Source: Butyrivibrio sp. (GTDB taxonomy: Bacteria > Bacillota > Clostridia > Lachnospirales > Lachnospiraceae). From it: a stretch of 64,000 nt of DNA. The position numbers were made by a program, and so were the translations under genes. This document shows positions 1 to 9,132 of the stretch, one piece after another. The notes beneath the pieces were generated by a model. It did no database searches. It was not told where the DNA came from and worked only from the letters and a program-made list of their open reading frames with translations. The stretch's first letter is position 1. Every line of letters starts with the position of its first letter. The stretch is from the NCBI GenBank assembly GCA_017615275.1, contig JAGAAO010000099.1, forward strand, positions 1-64,000, given 5' to 3'.

Positions 1-25
1 AACGAACCGCGTGGCCCTGTGAATT

Positions 26-688
26 TTAGCTCATGCGTTTATACAAGGTGTTTCCGAGCATCTGGATTGCCTGAACGAAGGCAACGAGTACGAGCGAGCA
101 TACAATGAGGTACTCGGCTTTGTACTGCTGGTAACCGTATCTGATAGCGATGTCACCGATTCCGCCGCCACCGACTGTTCCTGCCATTGCGGAATAGCCG
201 ATAAGTGAGATGATAAGAAGAACGACGCCGTTGAGCATTCTGGGGATAGATTCTTTTACATATACGTGAATCAGAATCTGAAAGTTTGATGCGCCGAAAG
301 AACGCGCCGCTTCAATAACTCCGGGATTCGTCTCACGAAGACTTGTTTCAAATACCCTTGCAATATACGGAATAGCCGAGATCGTAAGCGGTACGATACA
401 TGCTGTTGTTCCTATAGCTTTATGAACGAGAAATCTTGTAAAAGGGATAAGTATTACCAGAAGAATTATAAAAGGAAAACTTCTGAATACATTAACTATA
501 AAACTAAGTGTCTCATATATGATTTTATTTGGTTTAAGACCATCAGGCGCTGTCAAAGTCAAGATGATGGCGGGAATGAATCCCAGTATCACCGAAAAGA
601 CAGTTGAGAAGAAAACCATATATAGAGTCTGCCAAAAGGCTGTTAGTATGACTGATTGCATACCTGCTGATGATAATACACCTGACAT
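26..688 (-). CDS. metI: Methionine ABC transporter permease MetI
   Basis: Integral membrane permease of the D-/L-methionine importer, working with MetN (ATPase) and MetQ (binding lipoprotein). The protein is about 220 residues with five or so hydrophobic helices, and the cytoplasmic EAA loop (EAARSFGASNFQILIHV) that docks on the ATPase is intact. An in-frame start at 733 exists, but the ATG at 688 is chosen because a GGAGG ribosome site lies 6 nt upstream and because 733 would overlap metN. It follows metN by 16 bp in the same operon. Family assignment is firm; substrate (methionine) follows from the NIL domain in metN and from MetQ. Confidence 0.93.
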   Translation of the reverse strand: MSGVLSSAGMQSVILTAFWQTLYMVFFSTVFSVILGFIPAIILTLTAPDGLKPNKIIYETLSFIVNVFRSFPFIILLVILIPFTRFLVHKAIGTTACIVPLTISAIPYIARVFETSLRETNPGVIEAARSFGASNFQILIHVYVKESIPRMLNGVVLLIISLIGYSAMAGTVGGGGIGDIAIRYGYQQYKAEYLIVCSLVLVAFVQAIQMLGNTLYKRMS

Positions 689-704
689 TTTTAATCCTCC
701 GATA

Positions 705-1679
705 TCAGAATTTAAGTACTTCCCATGTGACATTCTTGCTGTCTAAGAAATCACATGCTTTTTTCAGATCTTTTTCTTCCATGTTCAGAACGAGACTTCC
801 GTAGACGTCCTCTCTGAAATCTTCAAGCTTTGCCCAACATATGTTGAAGCTTGTTCCAAGCTCTCTTGCCATATCCGTTACGATAGGGCGCTGATTGCCT
901 TCGCCGTAGAAGAATAGTTTGAGGTTGGCTCCTGTGGTTGGAAGCTTGTCACTTTCTTCTCTGAGGAACTGCCTGATCTCATCTTCTTTTGGCCAAACAA
1001 ACATCTGCTCAGGCTGTCCGACTGAAAGGACTTTTCCCTTGTTTAAAAAAGCAACTTTTCTGCAGATCTGTTTAACAACTTCCATCTGATGAGTGACAAC
1101 GATTATTGTTATTCCCATCTCTTTGTTAATCTTTTGCAAAAGAGCCAGGATCTCCTTTGTGATCTCGGGATCGAGGGCGCTTGTAGCCTCATCGCACAAC
1201 AGAAAATCGGGATCGAGGACAAGAGCTCTTGCAATTGCAACTCGCTGCTTCTGGCCGCCCGAAAGTTCTCTGGGCTTTGAATGAACTTTGTTCTCAAGAC
1301 CAACGAGCTTTAAAAGGTTCATGATCTTTTCTCTTGCCTCGGGTGTATTTGTGGGAATTCCCCAGAATTTCATGGGGAGAGCTACATTGTGATACACGTC
1401 GAGTCGTTCAAGAAGGTTAAATCCCTGAAAGATCATTCCCATTCTCTTCTGAAGATTTCGAAGAGCCTTCTTGTCACGGATGTTTACAACTGTGTCATCT
1501 ACTGTGATAGTTCCTTCATCATAAGGCTCTAGGCCGTTTATGCATCTTAAAAGAGTAGATTTTCCTGCGCCACTCTGACCGATTATACCGAAGATGTCGC
1601 CTTTTTCAATATCCATAGATACGCCTTTTAAGACGTCGGTACCGCCGAATGACTTTGTAACGTTTGTGATACGAATCAT
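705..1679 (-). CDS. metN: Methionine ABC transporter ATP-binding protein MetN
   Basis: ATPase that powers methionine import at the inner face of the membrane. Visible motifs are Walker A (GQSGAGKST, about residues 37-45), Q-loop region, signature LSGGQKQR, Walker B (FLLCDEATSALD) and the switch histidine in VVTHQMEVV. The last ~80 residues form a NIL-type C-terminal domain, which in MetN binds methionine and inhibits transport when cytoplasmic methionine is high. Length (324 aa) is slightly below the usual ~340. It lies between metQ and metI; a strong stem-loop separates it from metQ, so it is probably transcribed at lower level than the binding protein. Confidence 0.95.
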   Translation of the reverse strand: MIRITNVTKSFGGTDVLKGVSMDIEKGDIFGIIGQSGAGKSTLLRCINGLEPYDEGTITVDDTVVNIRDKKALRNLQKRMGMIFQGFNLLERLDVYHNVALPMKFWGIPTNTPEAREKIMNLLKLVGLENKVHSKPRELSGGQKQRVAIARALVLDPDFLLCDEATSALDPEITKEILALLQKINKEMGITIIVVTHQMEVVKQICRKVAFLNKGKVLSVGQPEQMFVWPKEDEIRQFLREESDKLPTTGANLKLFFYGEGNQRPIVTDMARELGTSFNICWAKLEDFREDVYGSLVLNMEEKDLKKACDFLDSKNVTWEVLKF

Positions 1680-1713
1680 ATTTTTACCGCTTTCTCATAA
1701 AAATTTACACGTA

Positions 1714-1743
1714 AAATGGCACGTTCCGCAAAACGTGCCATTT
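1714..1743 (-). promoter_or_regulatory. Stem-loop between metQ and metN
   Basis: A perfect 12-bp inverted repeat (AAATGGCACGTT at 1714-1725 and its complement at 1732-1743) with a 6-nt loop sits in the 109-bp metQ-metN gap. On the minus-strand transcript only a short U stretch follows, so it is more likely a partial terminator or mRNA-stabilising end that leaves metQ message in excess of metNI than a complete terminator. Confidence 0.7.
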
Positions 1744-1788
1744 CATTATAGCATAACTAATCATTTAGTGAGGTTATATGCAACAGTT

Positions 1789-2703
1789 TTATTCAGCATC
1801 TATAAATGAAGTAATAACGGCACCCTTGTATGTGTCATCGATGTACTTCTGTACTTCGTCTGACTGAAGGGCTGCTACAAGAGCTTTGATCTTTTCTGAA
1901 TCCTGATTGCCGTCTTTAACAACAAGGAAGTTTGTTCTCTTTACTTTGAGTTCGTCTGTAAAGTCTTCGATCTCAAGAGCGGGATGCTTTGCGGGAAGCT
2001 CAGCTTCAAGAGCGTAGTTTCCGTTGATAACGGCTGCGTCAAGATCGGGAAGTGAAAGAGGAAGGTTTGCTGCCTCTAAAGCTGTGATCTTGTAGCCGTG
2101 AGGGTTTGCATCCTTGTCGGATGAAAGTGAGCTCTCTGTGTAAGAAGCGTCTGTTCCGAATCCGCCCTTTGATGTGAGAAGTCCCTTCTGAACAAGAAGG
2201 TCAATCGCTCTTTCACCGTTGTCGGGATCGTTAGGGATTCCGATTTCAGCTCCGTCAGGAAGATCTGCAATAGCTGTATATTTTTCTGAGTAGATGCCCA
2301 TGGGCTCAATGTGGATACCTGCTACTGCTGTAAGGTGAAGACCTGCGTCCTCGTTCTGCTGATTCATGTATCCGAGAGTCTGGAAGTAGTTGGCATCAAG
2401 CTCGTCTGATTCAAGTGATGTGTTTGGAAGTACGTAGTCCTGGAATACAACTGTCTCAAGAGTCCAACCGTCTTTTGCAAGGACATCCTTTACAACGTTG
2501 TCAAGAATCTCTGCATGAGGTACAGGTGTTGCACCTACAGTGATTGTCTTGTCTTCACTGCCTGCATTGTTATCTGCAGCATCTGTAGCGGGGGCTCCCT
2601 GCTCAGGCTGTGTAACTTCCTCTGATTTGGAACCGCAACCTGTGAGTGTTCCGAGTGCAAGAGTTGCAGCCAAGATCAAACTTGTTAATACTTTCTTTTT
2701 CAT
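1789..2703 (-). CDS. metQ: Methionine-binding lipoprotein MetQ
   Basis: Extracytoplasmic substrate-binding protein of the methionine importer, NLPA (lipoprotein_9) family. It starts with a lipoprotein signal peptide ending in the lipobox LTGC (Cys about residue 23), followed by a Ser/Glu/Asp/Ala-rich linker and a two-lobed domain that starts around KTITVGATPVPHAEIL, a conserved opening of this family. 304 aa is typical. The start has a GAGGAGG ribosome site 9 nt upstream. It is the first gene of metQNI and has its own promoter; no S-box riboswitch can be seen in the short leader. Confidence 0.94.
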   Translation of the reverse strand: MKKKVLTSLILAATLALGTLTGCGSKSEEVTQPEQGAPATDAADNNAGSEDKTITVGATPVPHAEILDNVVKDVLAKDGWTLETVVFQDYVLPNTSLESDELDANYFQTLGYMNQQNEDAGLHLTAVAGIHIEPMGIYSEKYTAIADLPDGAEIGIPNDPDNGERAIDLLVQKGLLTSKGGFGTDASYTESSLSSDKDANPHGYKITALEAANLPLSLPDLDAAVINGNYALEAELPAKHPALEIEDFTDELKVKRTNFLVVKDGNQDSEKIKALVAALQSDEVQKYIDDTYKGAVITSFIDAE

Positions 2704-2735
2704 AATGGTAATTCCTCCTCGATTGGTATGAATGC

Positions 2736-2764
2736 ATTATACAAGATGAATTTAAAAATGGGAA
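2736..2764 (-). promoter_or_regulatory. metQ promoter
   Basis: On the minus strand TTCCCA (2759-2764), a 17-bp spacer and a perfect TATAAT (2736-2741) lie about 33 bp before the metQ start. The leader is too short to hold a SAM riboswitch, so any methionine control must be at the DNA level or by the NIL domain. Confidence 0.6.
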
Positions 2765-2898
2765 ATAAATAAAAACTATCATTCGTGAAAGGTTTAGATT
2801 ATAGAAATGTTTTTATGATAAAATAATACTATGATTTTGAATATAAGAGAAACATGCGGCGAAAAAGTTTTTTAAGACTTAGAAAGACGGTGTGATCT

Positions 2899-3822
2899 AT
2901 GAAAGAAAAAGTTGCTTTGCTTAAGGAAAATATCGGGAATAGAATTGTGGGAAAGGGCGACGTTATAGATAAGATCATCGTTTGTCTTATAGCCGGCGGA
3001 CATGCGCTCCTTGAAGATGTTCCGGGAGTCGGTAAAACATCTCTTGCCAAGGCGCTTGCGGATTCTCTTTCTATATCTTTTGCAAGGATTCAGTGTACAC
3101 CGGATACGACTCCGTCCGATATTACCGGCTTCTCAATGTATGATTCCAAAAAGAATGAATTTAATATTATTGAAGGACCTGTCGTGAACAGTATCGTCCT
3201 GGCGGATGAGCTTAACAGGACGTCTCCCAAGACGCAGGCGGCTCTTCTTGAAGTTATGGATGAGCATAAAGTTACCATAGACGGAAAAGATATTGCGGTT
3301 CCGGAACCTTTTATGGTCATTGGAACGCAGAATCCTGCTGAAATGGCTGGAACATATCCTCTTCCCGAGGCACAGCTCGACAGATTTATGATAAGACTTT
3401 CCGTCGGATATCCCGCAGAGGATGCATCAGTCGATATGGCGAAAAGTTTTCTTGAAGGTAAGCTTCATGCCGATACGGAGTCTGTTCTTTCGGGAAAAGA
3501 TGTTATCGATATGCGAAACGAAGCGGAGAAGGTAAGCATAAAGGAAGAACTGCTTACATACGCTGTGCAGGTAGTTGAGGCAACAAGGAGTAATTCAGAG
3601 ATCTCATGCGGAGCATCGCCGAGAGCGCTTCTTTCTATGCTGAGGTTCGCTCAGGCGCTTGCATATGTTGATGACAGAAATTACTGCATTCCCGAAGATA
3701 TTGCAAATGCAGCTTCACTTACCCTCCCGCACAGGTTGATACTCACTGCGCAAGCCAAGATGGGACGCATGGACAAAGAACTTTTGGTTAAACAGATTCT
3801 TGGGAAAGTACGTGTGAAATGA
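2899..3822 (+). CDS. MoxR-family AAA+ ATPase
   Basis: MoxR-type chaperone ATPase, usually partner of DUF58/VWA proteins in assembly or activation of membrane or secreted complexes. Walker A is PGVGKTSLAKAL (residues about 43-54), Walker B with sensor region is IVLADELNRTSPKTQAALLE, and the lid domain carries CGASPRALLSMLRFA. Length 307 aa is normal. It is the first gene of a tight operon: its stop overlaps the next start by 4 bp (ATGA), and the DUF58 and transglutaminase neighbours are the standard MoxR companions. The ribosome site is weak (AGACGG). Target unknown. Confidence 0.9.
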   Translation: MKEKVALLKENIGNRIVGKGDVIDKIIVCLIAGGHALLEDVPGVGKTSLAKALADSLSISFARIQCTPDTTPSDITGFSMYDSKKNEFNIIEGPVVNSIVLADELNRTSPKTQAALLEVMDEHKVTIDGKDIAVPEPFMVIGTQNPAEMAGTYPLPEAQLDRFMIRLSVGYPAEDASVDMAKSFLEGKLHADTESVLSGKDVIDMRNEAEKVSIKEELLTYAVQVVEATRSNSEISCGASPRALLSMLRFAQALAYVDDRNYCIPEDIANAASLTLPHRLILTAQAKMGRMDKELLVKQILGKVRVK

Positions 3823-4883
3823 AAATCTCTTTTTATAAAAAAGGTGTGATCATATTTTTGCTTTTTCTTGCAGCGGGTCTGGTCTTTTCGAGCTTCTATG
3901 GCGGAGAAGTCTCTTTTGTGTGGCTTTATTCGGCGATTCTTCTTATTCCGGTTTCTTTTTTGTACATACTGATAAATTATAAGTTTTTGAGCATATACCA
4001 GGAGATGGGGACGCACAGAGTCTTAAAGGGCGATGAGCATTCTTTTATGTTCGTATTTGAGAACGAAGGTCTTTTGCCTGTGCATAAGATGCAGCTTAGA
4101 ACTTACAAAGACAGGTGCATGCTTGGAGATGTAGAGGACGGCATGCTGCTCAGTCTCGGAAGCTTTAACAGAAAAGAGCTTTCTTCACCTATAAGTTGCA
4201 AATATGCCGGAACCTATGATGTGGGCCTTGCGGAAGTTCTTTTCACCGATCCGTTTGGAATTTTCTCGGTAAGTTTTGATGTTCCGTATAAATTCAGAGC
4301 GATAGTAAGTCCGAGGATAACCGACTCGGGAGAAAAAGCTGTGGACATCGAGAATATCATAAATAACACAGGCCTAAAAAGTCTGATGCAGTTTGAGGAT
4401 ATCCCCGGAAGTGACGCGAGAGAATATCAGAAGGGAGATGCGGTGTCGGCGATTAACTGGAAGCTTTCAGCCAGACTGTCACGCATTATGGTTCGACTTC
4501 CTGAGAGAAAAGAGAAGAGAACTCTTACGATGATCATGGAGGCGGTGGATGTTCCCGAGAGTAAGCAGGATACGGAGTTTTTAAAAGACAGGGACAGATT
4601 CCTTGAATTCGTCGTGTCGTGTGCGTACAGCTTTGCCGTGCAGGGAGTTCCGACCAAGATTGTCTATCCCTCAGGCGTTGTGAAAGAGCACATCGTCAAT
4701 TCATATGAGAGTTTTTTTGAATTCTACGGCACAGTTGCCGACGGAGTTTTTTACGGTACCAAAGAAGATTATGACAAGCTGCAGGAGATAATTTCAAACA
4801 GGAGCAGTGTGGATGGAGAAGAAACCGTTATTCTTATCAGAGAAAAGCCTTCACTTGGGGAAGAATATTGCGCTGTTATCTGA
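3819..4883 (+). CDS. DUF58 domain membrane protein
   Basis: Membrane-anchored DUF58 protein (354 aa). Two hydrophobic helices occupy residues ~8-50, then a long soluble part; the DUF58 core is visible as DIPGSDAREYQKGDAVSAIN followed by W-K-L-S-A-R-L. DUF58 proteins are found beside MoxR ATPases and transglutaminase-like proteins and are thought to form a VWA-like module, but their reaction is not known. It overlaps moxR by 4 bp and its 3' end overlaps the next gene by about 70 bp, which indicates translational coupling of all three. Confidence 0.85.
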   Translation: MKISFYKKGVIIFLLFLAAGLVFSSFYGGEVSFVWLYSAILLIPVSFLYILINYKFLSIYQEMGTHRVLKGDEHSFMFVFENEGLLPVHKMQLRTYKDRCMLGDVEDGMLLSLGSFNRKELSSPISCKYAGTYDVGLAEVLFTDPFGIFSVSFDVPYKFRAIVSPRITDSGEKAVDIENIINNTGLKSLMQFEDIPGSDAREYQKGDAVSAINWKLSARLSRIMVRLPERKEKRTLTMIMEAVDVPESKQDTEFLKDRDRFLEFVVSCAYSFAVQGVPTKIVYPSGVVKEHIVNSYESFFEFYGTVADGVFYGTKEDYDKLQEIISNRSSVDGEETVILIREKPSLGEEYCAVI

Positions 4884-7086
4884 TGAGCTTCAACTTCATA
4901 TTTTTGTTTTTGTACTTATCTCCGCGTGCCTTGAGATCTTATATGGTTTCAGCGCATTTCCGGTAGAGTACTACAGCAAAAGCTTTCTGTTTTTGTCGAT
5001 ATTCTTTTTCTTTTTTTACGCGGTGATCGGATATGTTTTTGATCTCATCGTGTCGGGAAAAGTTTCGGTTTTATTTTCTGTGCTTCCGAGTATTCTTTTA
5101 TTTCTTTTGTTAAAAAGAACTGCCGTGGCTTATGCAGGTGTTGCAGCGATAGTTGCAGCAGTACTGCGCCTTTCGTTTGCTCTTTTACCCAAAAGAAAGA
5201 CAGTGCTGATGGCAGGAAGTATCGTGCTTGGTGGGATCTGCTTTTATCTCTGGTTTTCGAATGATGCGGAGTTTGTGGACGGTGCTGTACGGAATCTTAC
5301 GTATGTATTTGCAGCAGTGCTCATTCTGGCTGCGGTTCAGGAGTTTTTTTATGAGAAAAGAAAGGATGGCTTTCCGTTCTACTTTTTTGTTATCCTATCG
5401 ATTTTCCTTGCGGTAATCCCAAAGTCGCAAGAGCCGATAAATTGGAATGTTGTACTTGATGTCGGCAGAAAATTTGTTGAATCGGTTTCTTATTATATGC
5501 CTGATATATTCGGAGGCGCTTCTTACAACACGGGATACAGTTCGTTTAATGTAACAGGTGGGAAACTGCATTTTACGGAAAAGATACAGATCAGTCTTTC
5601 GACTTTTGACATGCCGTACTATACATTTGAGGATGAGAACGGTACTCTGATAAACAGGCGCAAAGTCCTTTATCTTGCGGGCGGAAGAGGAAGTGAAAAA
5701 GATCAGATAGTTTCATTTATTAACATGCTGCACAGCGCCGGGGTAAATAAGCAGGAGGCAAAAGTTTTTTCGGAGGTATGTTCCGTCGGAGTTGATTACC
5801 GTTTCCTTAAGACATATGACGAGATCGCGCCCATCAATGCGCTTTCTCTTCTTAGAAACGAGCAGATCGTCGAAGGCGGAAAGAGTACCGAGCTTCACAA
5901 GACGGGATATCATCTCAGAGTGAAATACCTGAGTATCGATTACGGAAATGCTTATCTTGCGGACATTATAAGAAACAGCGGACAGGACTTGGGCAATCAA
6001 AAAGCATATATGTCTTTTTCTGAGGCGTGTGATTATTTTGAGGAAATCTACGGCGTTGAGCTGTTGGCATATGTCAGCGAAGAAGAATATAACAATGCAT
6101 GCGAAAAAGGATTTCTTAAGGGCGGAAGATCGGAGTTTCTGAGCACGGGTAACACAAGTTCCAATATGCAGGATCTTGCCAAAGAGCTGACCGAAAATGT
6201 TTCGGGCGATTATGATAAGTGCAAGTCAATTGAGAATTATTTAAGACAATATACATATTCAACAGATATAAAATACGACGGCGAGGAATATGATATGTCG
6301 ACTCCCGAGGGTGCGGGAGCCTTGGCAGAGAAGTTCCTTTTTGAGGACGGAGAGGGATACTGTGTTCATTTCACTTCATCCATGCTGATGCTGCTGAGAC
6401 TTTCGGGGATTCCTGCGAGAGTGTCGGTAGGTTACCGGTATGTTTTTCCTTTTGAAAAAGCCGATTCTTACGAGATCTTGGGAAAAGACGCACATGCATG
6501 GCCTGAGGCATACATAGAAAATGTGGGATGGGTTCCGTTCGAGCCTACAAGCGGATTCAGGTCAATGGAAGAAAATACGTGGAACAGAGTTTTGCAAGAG
6601 GCGCCTGATAATGAGAAAACAGTATATCCTTCCATGCAAGCTCCCAAATTCACGCAGGGTGAAAATAAATCTAATGAAGAAGATGCAAAAGAAGAAAGTA
6701 TTTTTATAGAGCTTGTTAGAGTGGTGCTTCCAGTATTTGCGAGCATCATCGGACTTCTTGTTGTTCTGATGGCGGGAACTGTCCTGATAAACAGGATAGT
6801 TTACAATATGGCTTCAGCTGATAAGAAATTTGAAATAAACGTTGAGCACATCAAGAAGGAGATTAGGAAGAAATCTGCGGATGATTTTGCCGATAGGGGG
6901 CTTTTATCGGATTATGAAAAAAGAGTTCCGGATGAACTTCGCGATAACGCAAAAGAAGTATTTGGAATTTATTACAGGATGCTTTACGGCGGATCCGATA
7001 TTTCTTCCGTTTCAGAAGAGGAAGTTACCAAAGCTGAGGCGCTTCGTGCTATACTGTCTCATGGTGCAAAGGCACATACAACTTAA
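4813..7086 (+). CDS. Membrane transglutaminase-like protein
   Basis: Large (757 aa) membrane protein with a surface transglutaminase-like fold, similar in plan to TgpA-type proteins that accompany MoxR/DUF58. About six N-terminal helices (residues ~20-200) precede an extracytoplasmic part holding the catalytic core: Cys in GEGYCVHFTSSM (residue ~517), His in DAHAWPEAYI (~561) and an acidic residue in WVPFEPTSG, where the third member is Glu rather than Asp. One further helix near residue 640 leads to a cytoplasmic tail. The ATG at 4813 is preferred over GTG 4807 because AGGAG then sits 8 nt upstream; either way it overlaps DUF58. Role: probably peptide-bond or cross-link chemistry at the wall; inferred. 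Confidence 0.85.
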   Translation: MEKKPLFLSEKSLHLGKNIALLSDELQLHIFVFVLISACLEILYGFSAFPVEYYSKSFLFLSIFFFFFYAVIGYVFDLIVSGKVSVLFSVLPSILLFLLLKRTAVAYAGVAAIVAAVLRLSFALLPKRKTVLMAGSIVLGGICFYLWFSNDAEFVDGAVRNLTYVFAAVLILAAVQEFFYEKRKDGFPFYFFVILSIFLAVIPKSQEPINWNVVLDVGRKFVESVSYYMPDIFGGASYNTGYSSFNVTGGKLHFTEKIQISLSTFDMPYYTFEDENGTLINRRKVLYLAGGRGSEKDQIVSFINMLHSAGVNKQEAKVFSEVCSVGVDYRFLKTYDEIAPINALSLLRNEQIVEGGKSTELHKTGYHLRVKYLSIDYGNAYLADIIRNSGQDLGNQKAYMSFSEACDYFEEIYGVELLAYVSEEEYNNACEKGFLKGGRSEFLSTGNTSSNMQDLAKELTENVSGDYDKCKSIENYLRQYTYSTDIKYDGEEYDMSTPEGAGALAEKFLFEDGEGYCVHFTSSMLMLLRLSGIPARVSVGYRYVFPFEKADSYEILGKDAHAWPEAYIENVGWVPFEPTSGFRSMEENTWNRVLQEAPDNEKTVYPSMQAPKFTQGENKSNEEDAKEESIFIELVRVVLPVFASIIGLLVVLMAGTVLINRIVYNMASADKKFEINVEHIKKEIRKKSADDFADRGLLSDYEKRVPDELRDNAKEVFGIYYRMLYGGSDISSVSEEEVTKAEALRAILSHGAKAHTT

Positions 7087-7106
7087 GAAAAAGAGGATAT
7101 TATTTC

Positions 7107-8147
7107 ATGATAAAGAGAGTGATCCCGGTCGCTGCGACAGCGGTTGTTGCACTGAGCCTTGCGGGTTGCGGACTTGGCAAAAAAACGAGCACGAGCACTA
7201 TTTTTGCCATGGATACCATAATGGAATTCAATATAGAAGGTGATGAATCGCTCCTTAGAGATTCTGAGGAGATGATAAGAAATCTTGAAAGCGAGCTGTC
7301 CGTCACTGATGAGAACAGTGCGATTGCAAAATTAAACAAAGAGAAGAAGGCACAGTTTTCGGAGTCCGGTACGGAGCTTATCAGTACCGCACTGAATATC
7401 TGCGATAAGACAGGTGGAACGCTTGATATAACCGTATATCCCGTGCTCAGAGACTGGGGCTTTACGACGGGAGACTACAAAGTTCCTACAGACAGCGAGA
7501 TAGAGGGACTTCTTGCGGGAGTTGATTACAGCAAGGTTACTGTGGAAGGCAACGATGTTTCGGTTCCGGGTGACGTTCTGGTCGATCTTGGCAGTGTCGC
7601 AAAGGGCTATGCGGGGCACAAGGTTTCCGAATATCTAAGAGGAAAAGGCGTAACGTCGGGACTTATAAATCTTGGCGGAAATGTTGAGTGTATAGGAAGC
7701 AAAAGAGGCGGAAAGCCTTGGAAAGTTGCCATAAAGAGTCCTTTTGACGACAGCGTTTCGGGAGTTCTCGGAGTGCTTGATGCAAGCGATGTTGCTGTGA
7801 TAACGTCGGGAGGATATGAGAGATTTTTTGAAGAAAACGGTGAAAAATACTGGCATATCATTGATCCCAAGACGGGCAAGCCTGCAAAGAGCGGTCTTAT
7901 CTCGGTTACGGTTATAGGTAAAGACGGAACAATCTGTGACGGACTTTCCACGGCACTTTTTGTAATGGGTGAAAAAAGCGCAGAGGAGTTCTATAAGAAG
8001 TACGGAAGCGGTGAGAACGGAATTGCGGCTTTTGACCTTATAATGGTCACGGATGATAAAAAAGTGTATGTGACAAAAGGTGTGAGCGCAGCTTTTAGTT
8101 TGAGCTCAGAGTATGTTAATTCGGATATTACCGTTATAGGCGGGTAA
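7107..8147 (+). CDS. apbE: FAD:protein FMN transferase (ApbE), lipoprotein
   Basis: Flavin transferase that attaches FMN to Thr residues of exported or membrane proteins such as RnfG/NqrC-type subunits, Mg-dependent. Signal peptide with lipobox LAGC (Cys ~21), then MDTIMEF near the N terminus, DLGSVAKGYAGHKV, GLINLGGNVE, and the hallmark HIIDPKTGKPAKSG with CDGLSTALFVMG that binds the metal. Length 346 aa fits. It starts 20 bp after the transglutaminase gene and may be cotranscribed. No Rnf or other obvious target gene is in the window. Confidence 0.93.
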   Translation: MIKRVIPVAATAVVALSLAGCGLGKKTSTSTIFAMDTIMEFNIEGDESLLRDSEEMIRNLESELSVTDENSAIAKLNKEKKAQFSESGTELISTALNICDKTGGTLDITVYPVLRDWGFTTGDYKVPTDSEIEGLLAGVDYSKVTVEGNDVSVPGDVLVDLGSVAKGYAGHKVSEYLRGKGVTSGLINLGGNVECIGSKRGGKPWKVAIKSPFDDSVSGVLGVLDASDVAVITSGGYERFFEENGEKYWHIIDPKTGKPAKSGLISVTVIGKDGTICDGLSTALFVMGEKSAEEFYKKYGSGENGIAAFDLIMVTDDKKVYVTKGVSAAFSLSSEYVNSDITVIGG

Positions 8148-8181
8148 TGTGATATATTTATACACATGGAGGGGATTTTCT

Positions 8182-9132
8182 ATGGATAAACTTAAAAAGA
8201 TTTTTTATTCGATATTTAATGCATTGAAGAGGGCTTTTTATGCAGTATGTAATAACTGGTTCAGATGGTATGACATGTTTATTATTACGGCTATAGTTGC
8301 GCTTGTAATTATGCTATTAGGGGATTATCTTGGAGCTGTTATATTTTCCGTGCTTTTTCCGGGGGAAGAAACGGCGTTTACTGATGCTTTAAAGTTCTAT
8401 GGAGTTCAGATTGGAGTTTGGATTGTTCTTATCGCGTACCTCTTTATCGTAAATCCGGATAAGCCGATACTTAGAACGTTTTGGACAAAATATAAGGGAA
8501 ATTCGGTGGCACTCTTTTTGCTTGGACTTGCTGTCGGCGGAGGAATGAACCTCTTCTGCGCAGTTATGGCAATATTTAATAAAGATATTGCTGTATATCT
8601 AAGCGATGATATTCAGTTTTTTAAAGTGTTTGCTGTGTTTATCATGGTGTTTTTCCAGTCGGGAAGCGAAGAAATTATCTGCAGAGGCTTTTTATATCAG
8701 AGGCTCAGACGTTCATACCGCTCTCCTTGGGTTGCCATAATAGGAAATTCTATGGTGTTTGCTTGCTTGCACCTTTTGAATCCGGGAATAACAATTCTTT
8801 CGTTCTTGAATCTTATTTTGTGCGGAGTGTTCCTTGCACTTATGATCTATTACTTTGAGAGTATGTGGATGGCGATCGCATTCCACACCGCATGGAATTT
8901 CATGCAGAGCATTGTTTTGGGACTTCCTAACAGCGGAATTGTTTTTGATTTTTCTGTCTTTAAACTTGACGCCGCTTCAGCAACAAACAGTTTTGCTTAC
9001 AATGTGAATTTCGGCATAGAGGGAACGATTCTTTCCTCGCTCGTCCTTGCCTTCGGCATAGTAGTAATAATCGTACTCGGACAAAAACAACAGAGAGAAA
9101 ATCTCTGGGTTGTTGGAGATACGATTATCTAA
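8182..9132 (+). CDS. CPBP-family intramembrane metalloprotease
   Basis: Polytopic membrane protein of the CPBP (CAAX protease / Abi) family, about eight helices, 316 aa. The family motifs are present: SEEIICRGFLYQRLRR (motif 1, EExxxR), FACLHLL (motif 2 His) and AFHTAWNF (motif 3 His). The start at ATG 8182 is chosen because GGAGGGG lies 8 nt upstream; an earlier in-frame codon at 8149 has no such site. Its stop overlaps the convergent cobD stop by 4 bp. Function could be peptide or bacteriocin processing or immunity; context gives no firm clue. Confidence 0.88.
   Translation: MDKLKKIFYSIFNALKRAFYAVCNNWFRWYDMFIITAIVALVIMLLGDYLGAVIFSVLFPGEETAFTDALKFYGVQIGVWIVLIAYLFIVNPDKPILRTFWTKYKGNSVALFLLGLAVGGGMNLFCAVMAIFNKDIAVYLSDDIQFFKVFAVFIMVFFQSGSEEIICRGFLYQRLRRSYRSPWVAIIGNSMVFACLHLLNPGITILSFLNLILCGVFLALMIYYFESMWMAIAFHTAWNFMQSIVLGLPNSGIVFDFSVFKLDAASATNSFAYNVNFGIEGTILSSLVLAFGIVVIIVLGQKQQRENLWVVGDTII

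Noticed and set aside
26-733. metI starting at 733
   Set aside because: It would overlap metN and lacks a ribosome site; ATG 688 has GGAGG.
2704-2898. SAM (S-box) riboswitch before metQ
   Set aside because: The leader after the predicted promoter is about 30 nt, with no S-box core or terminator.
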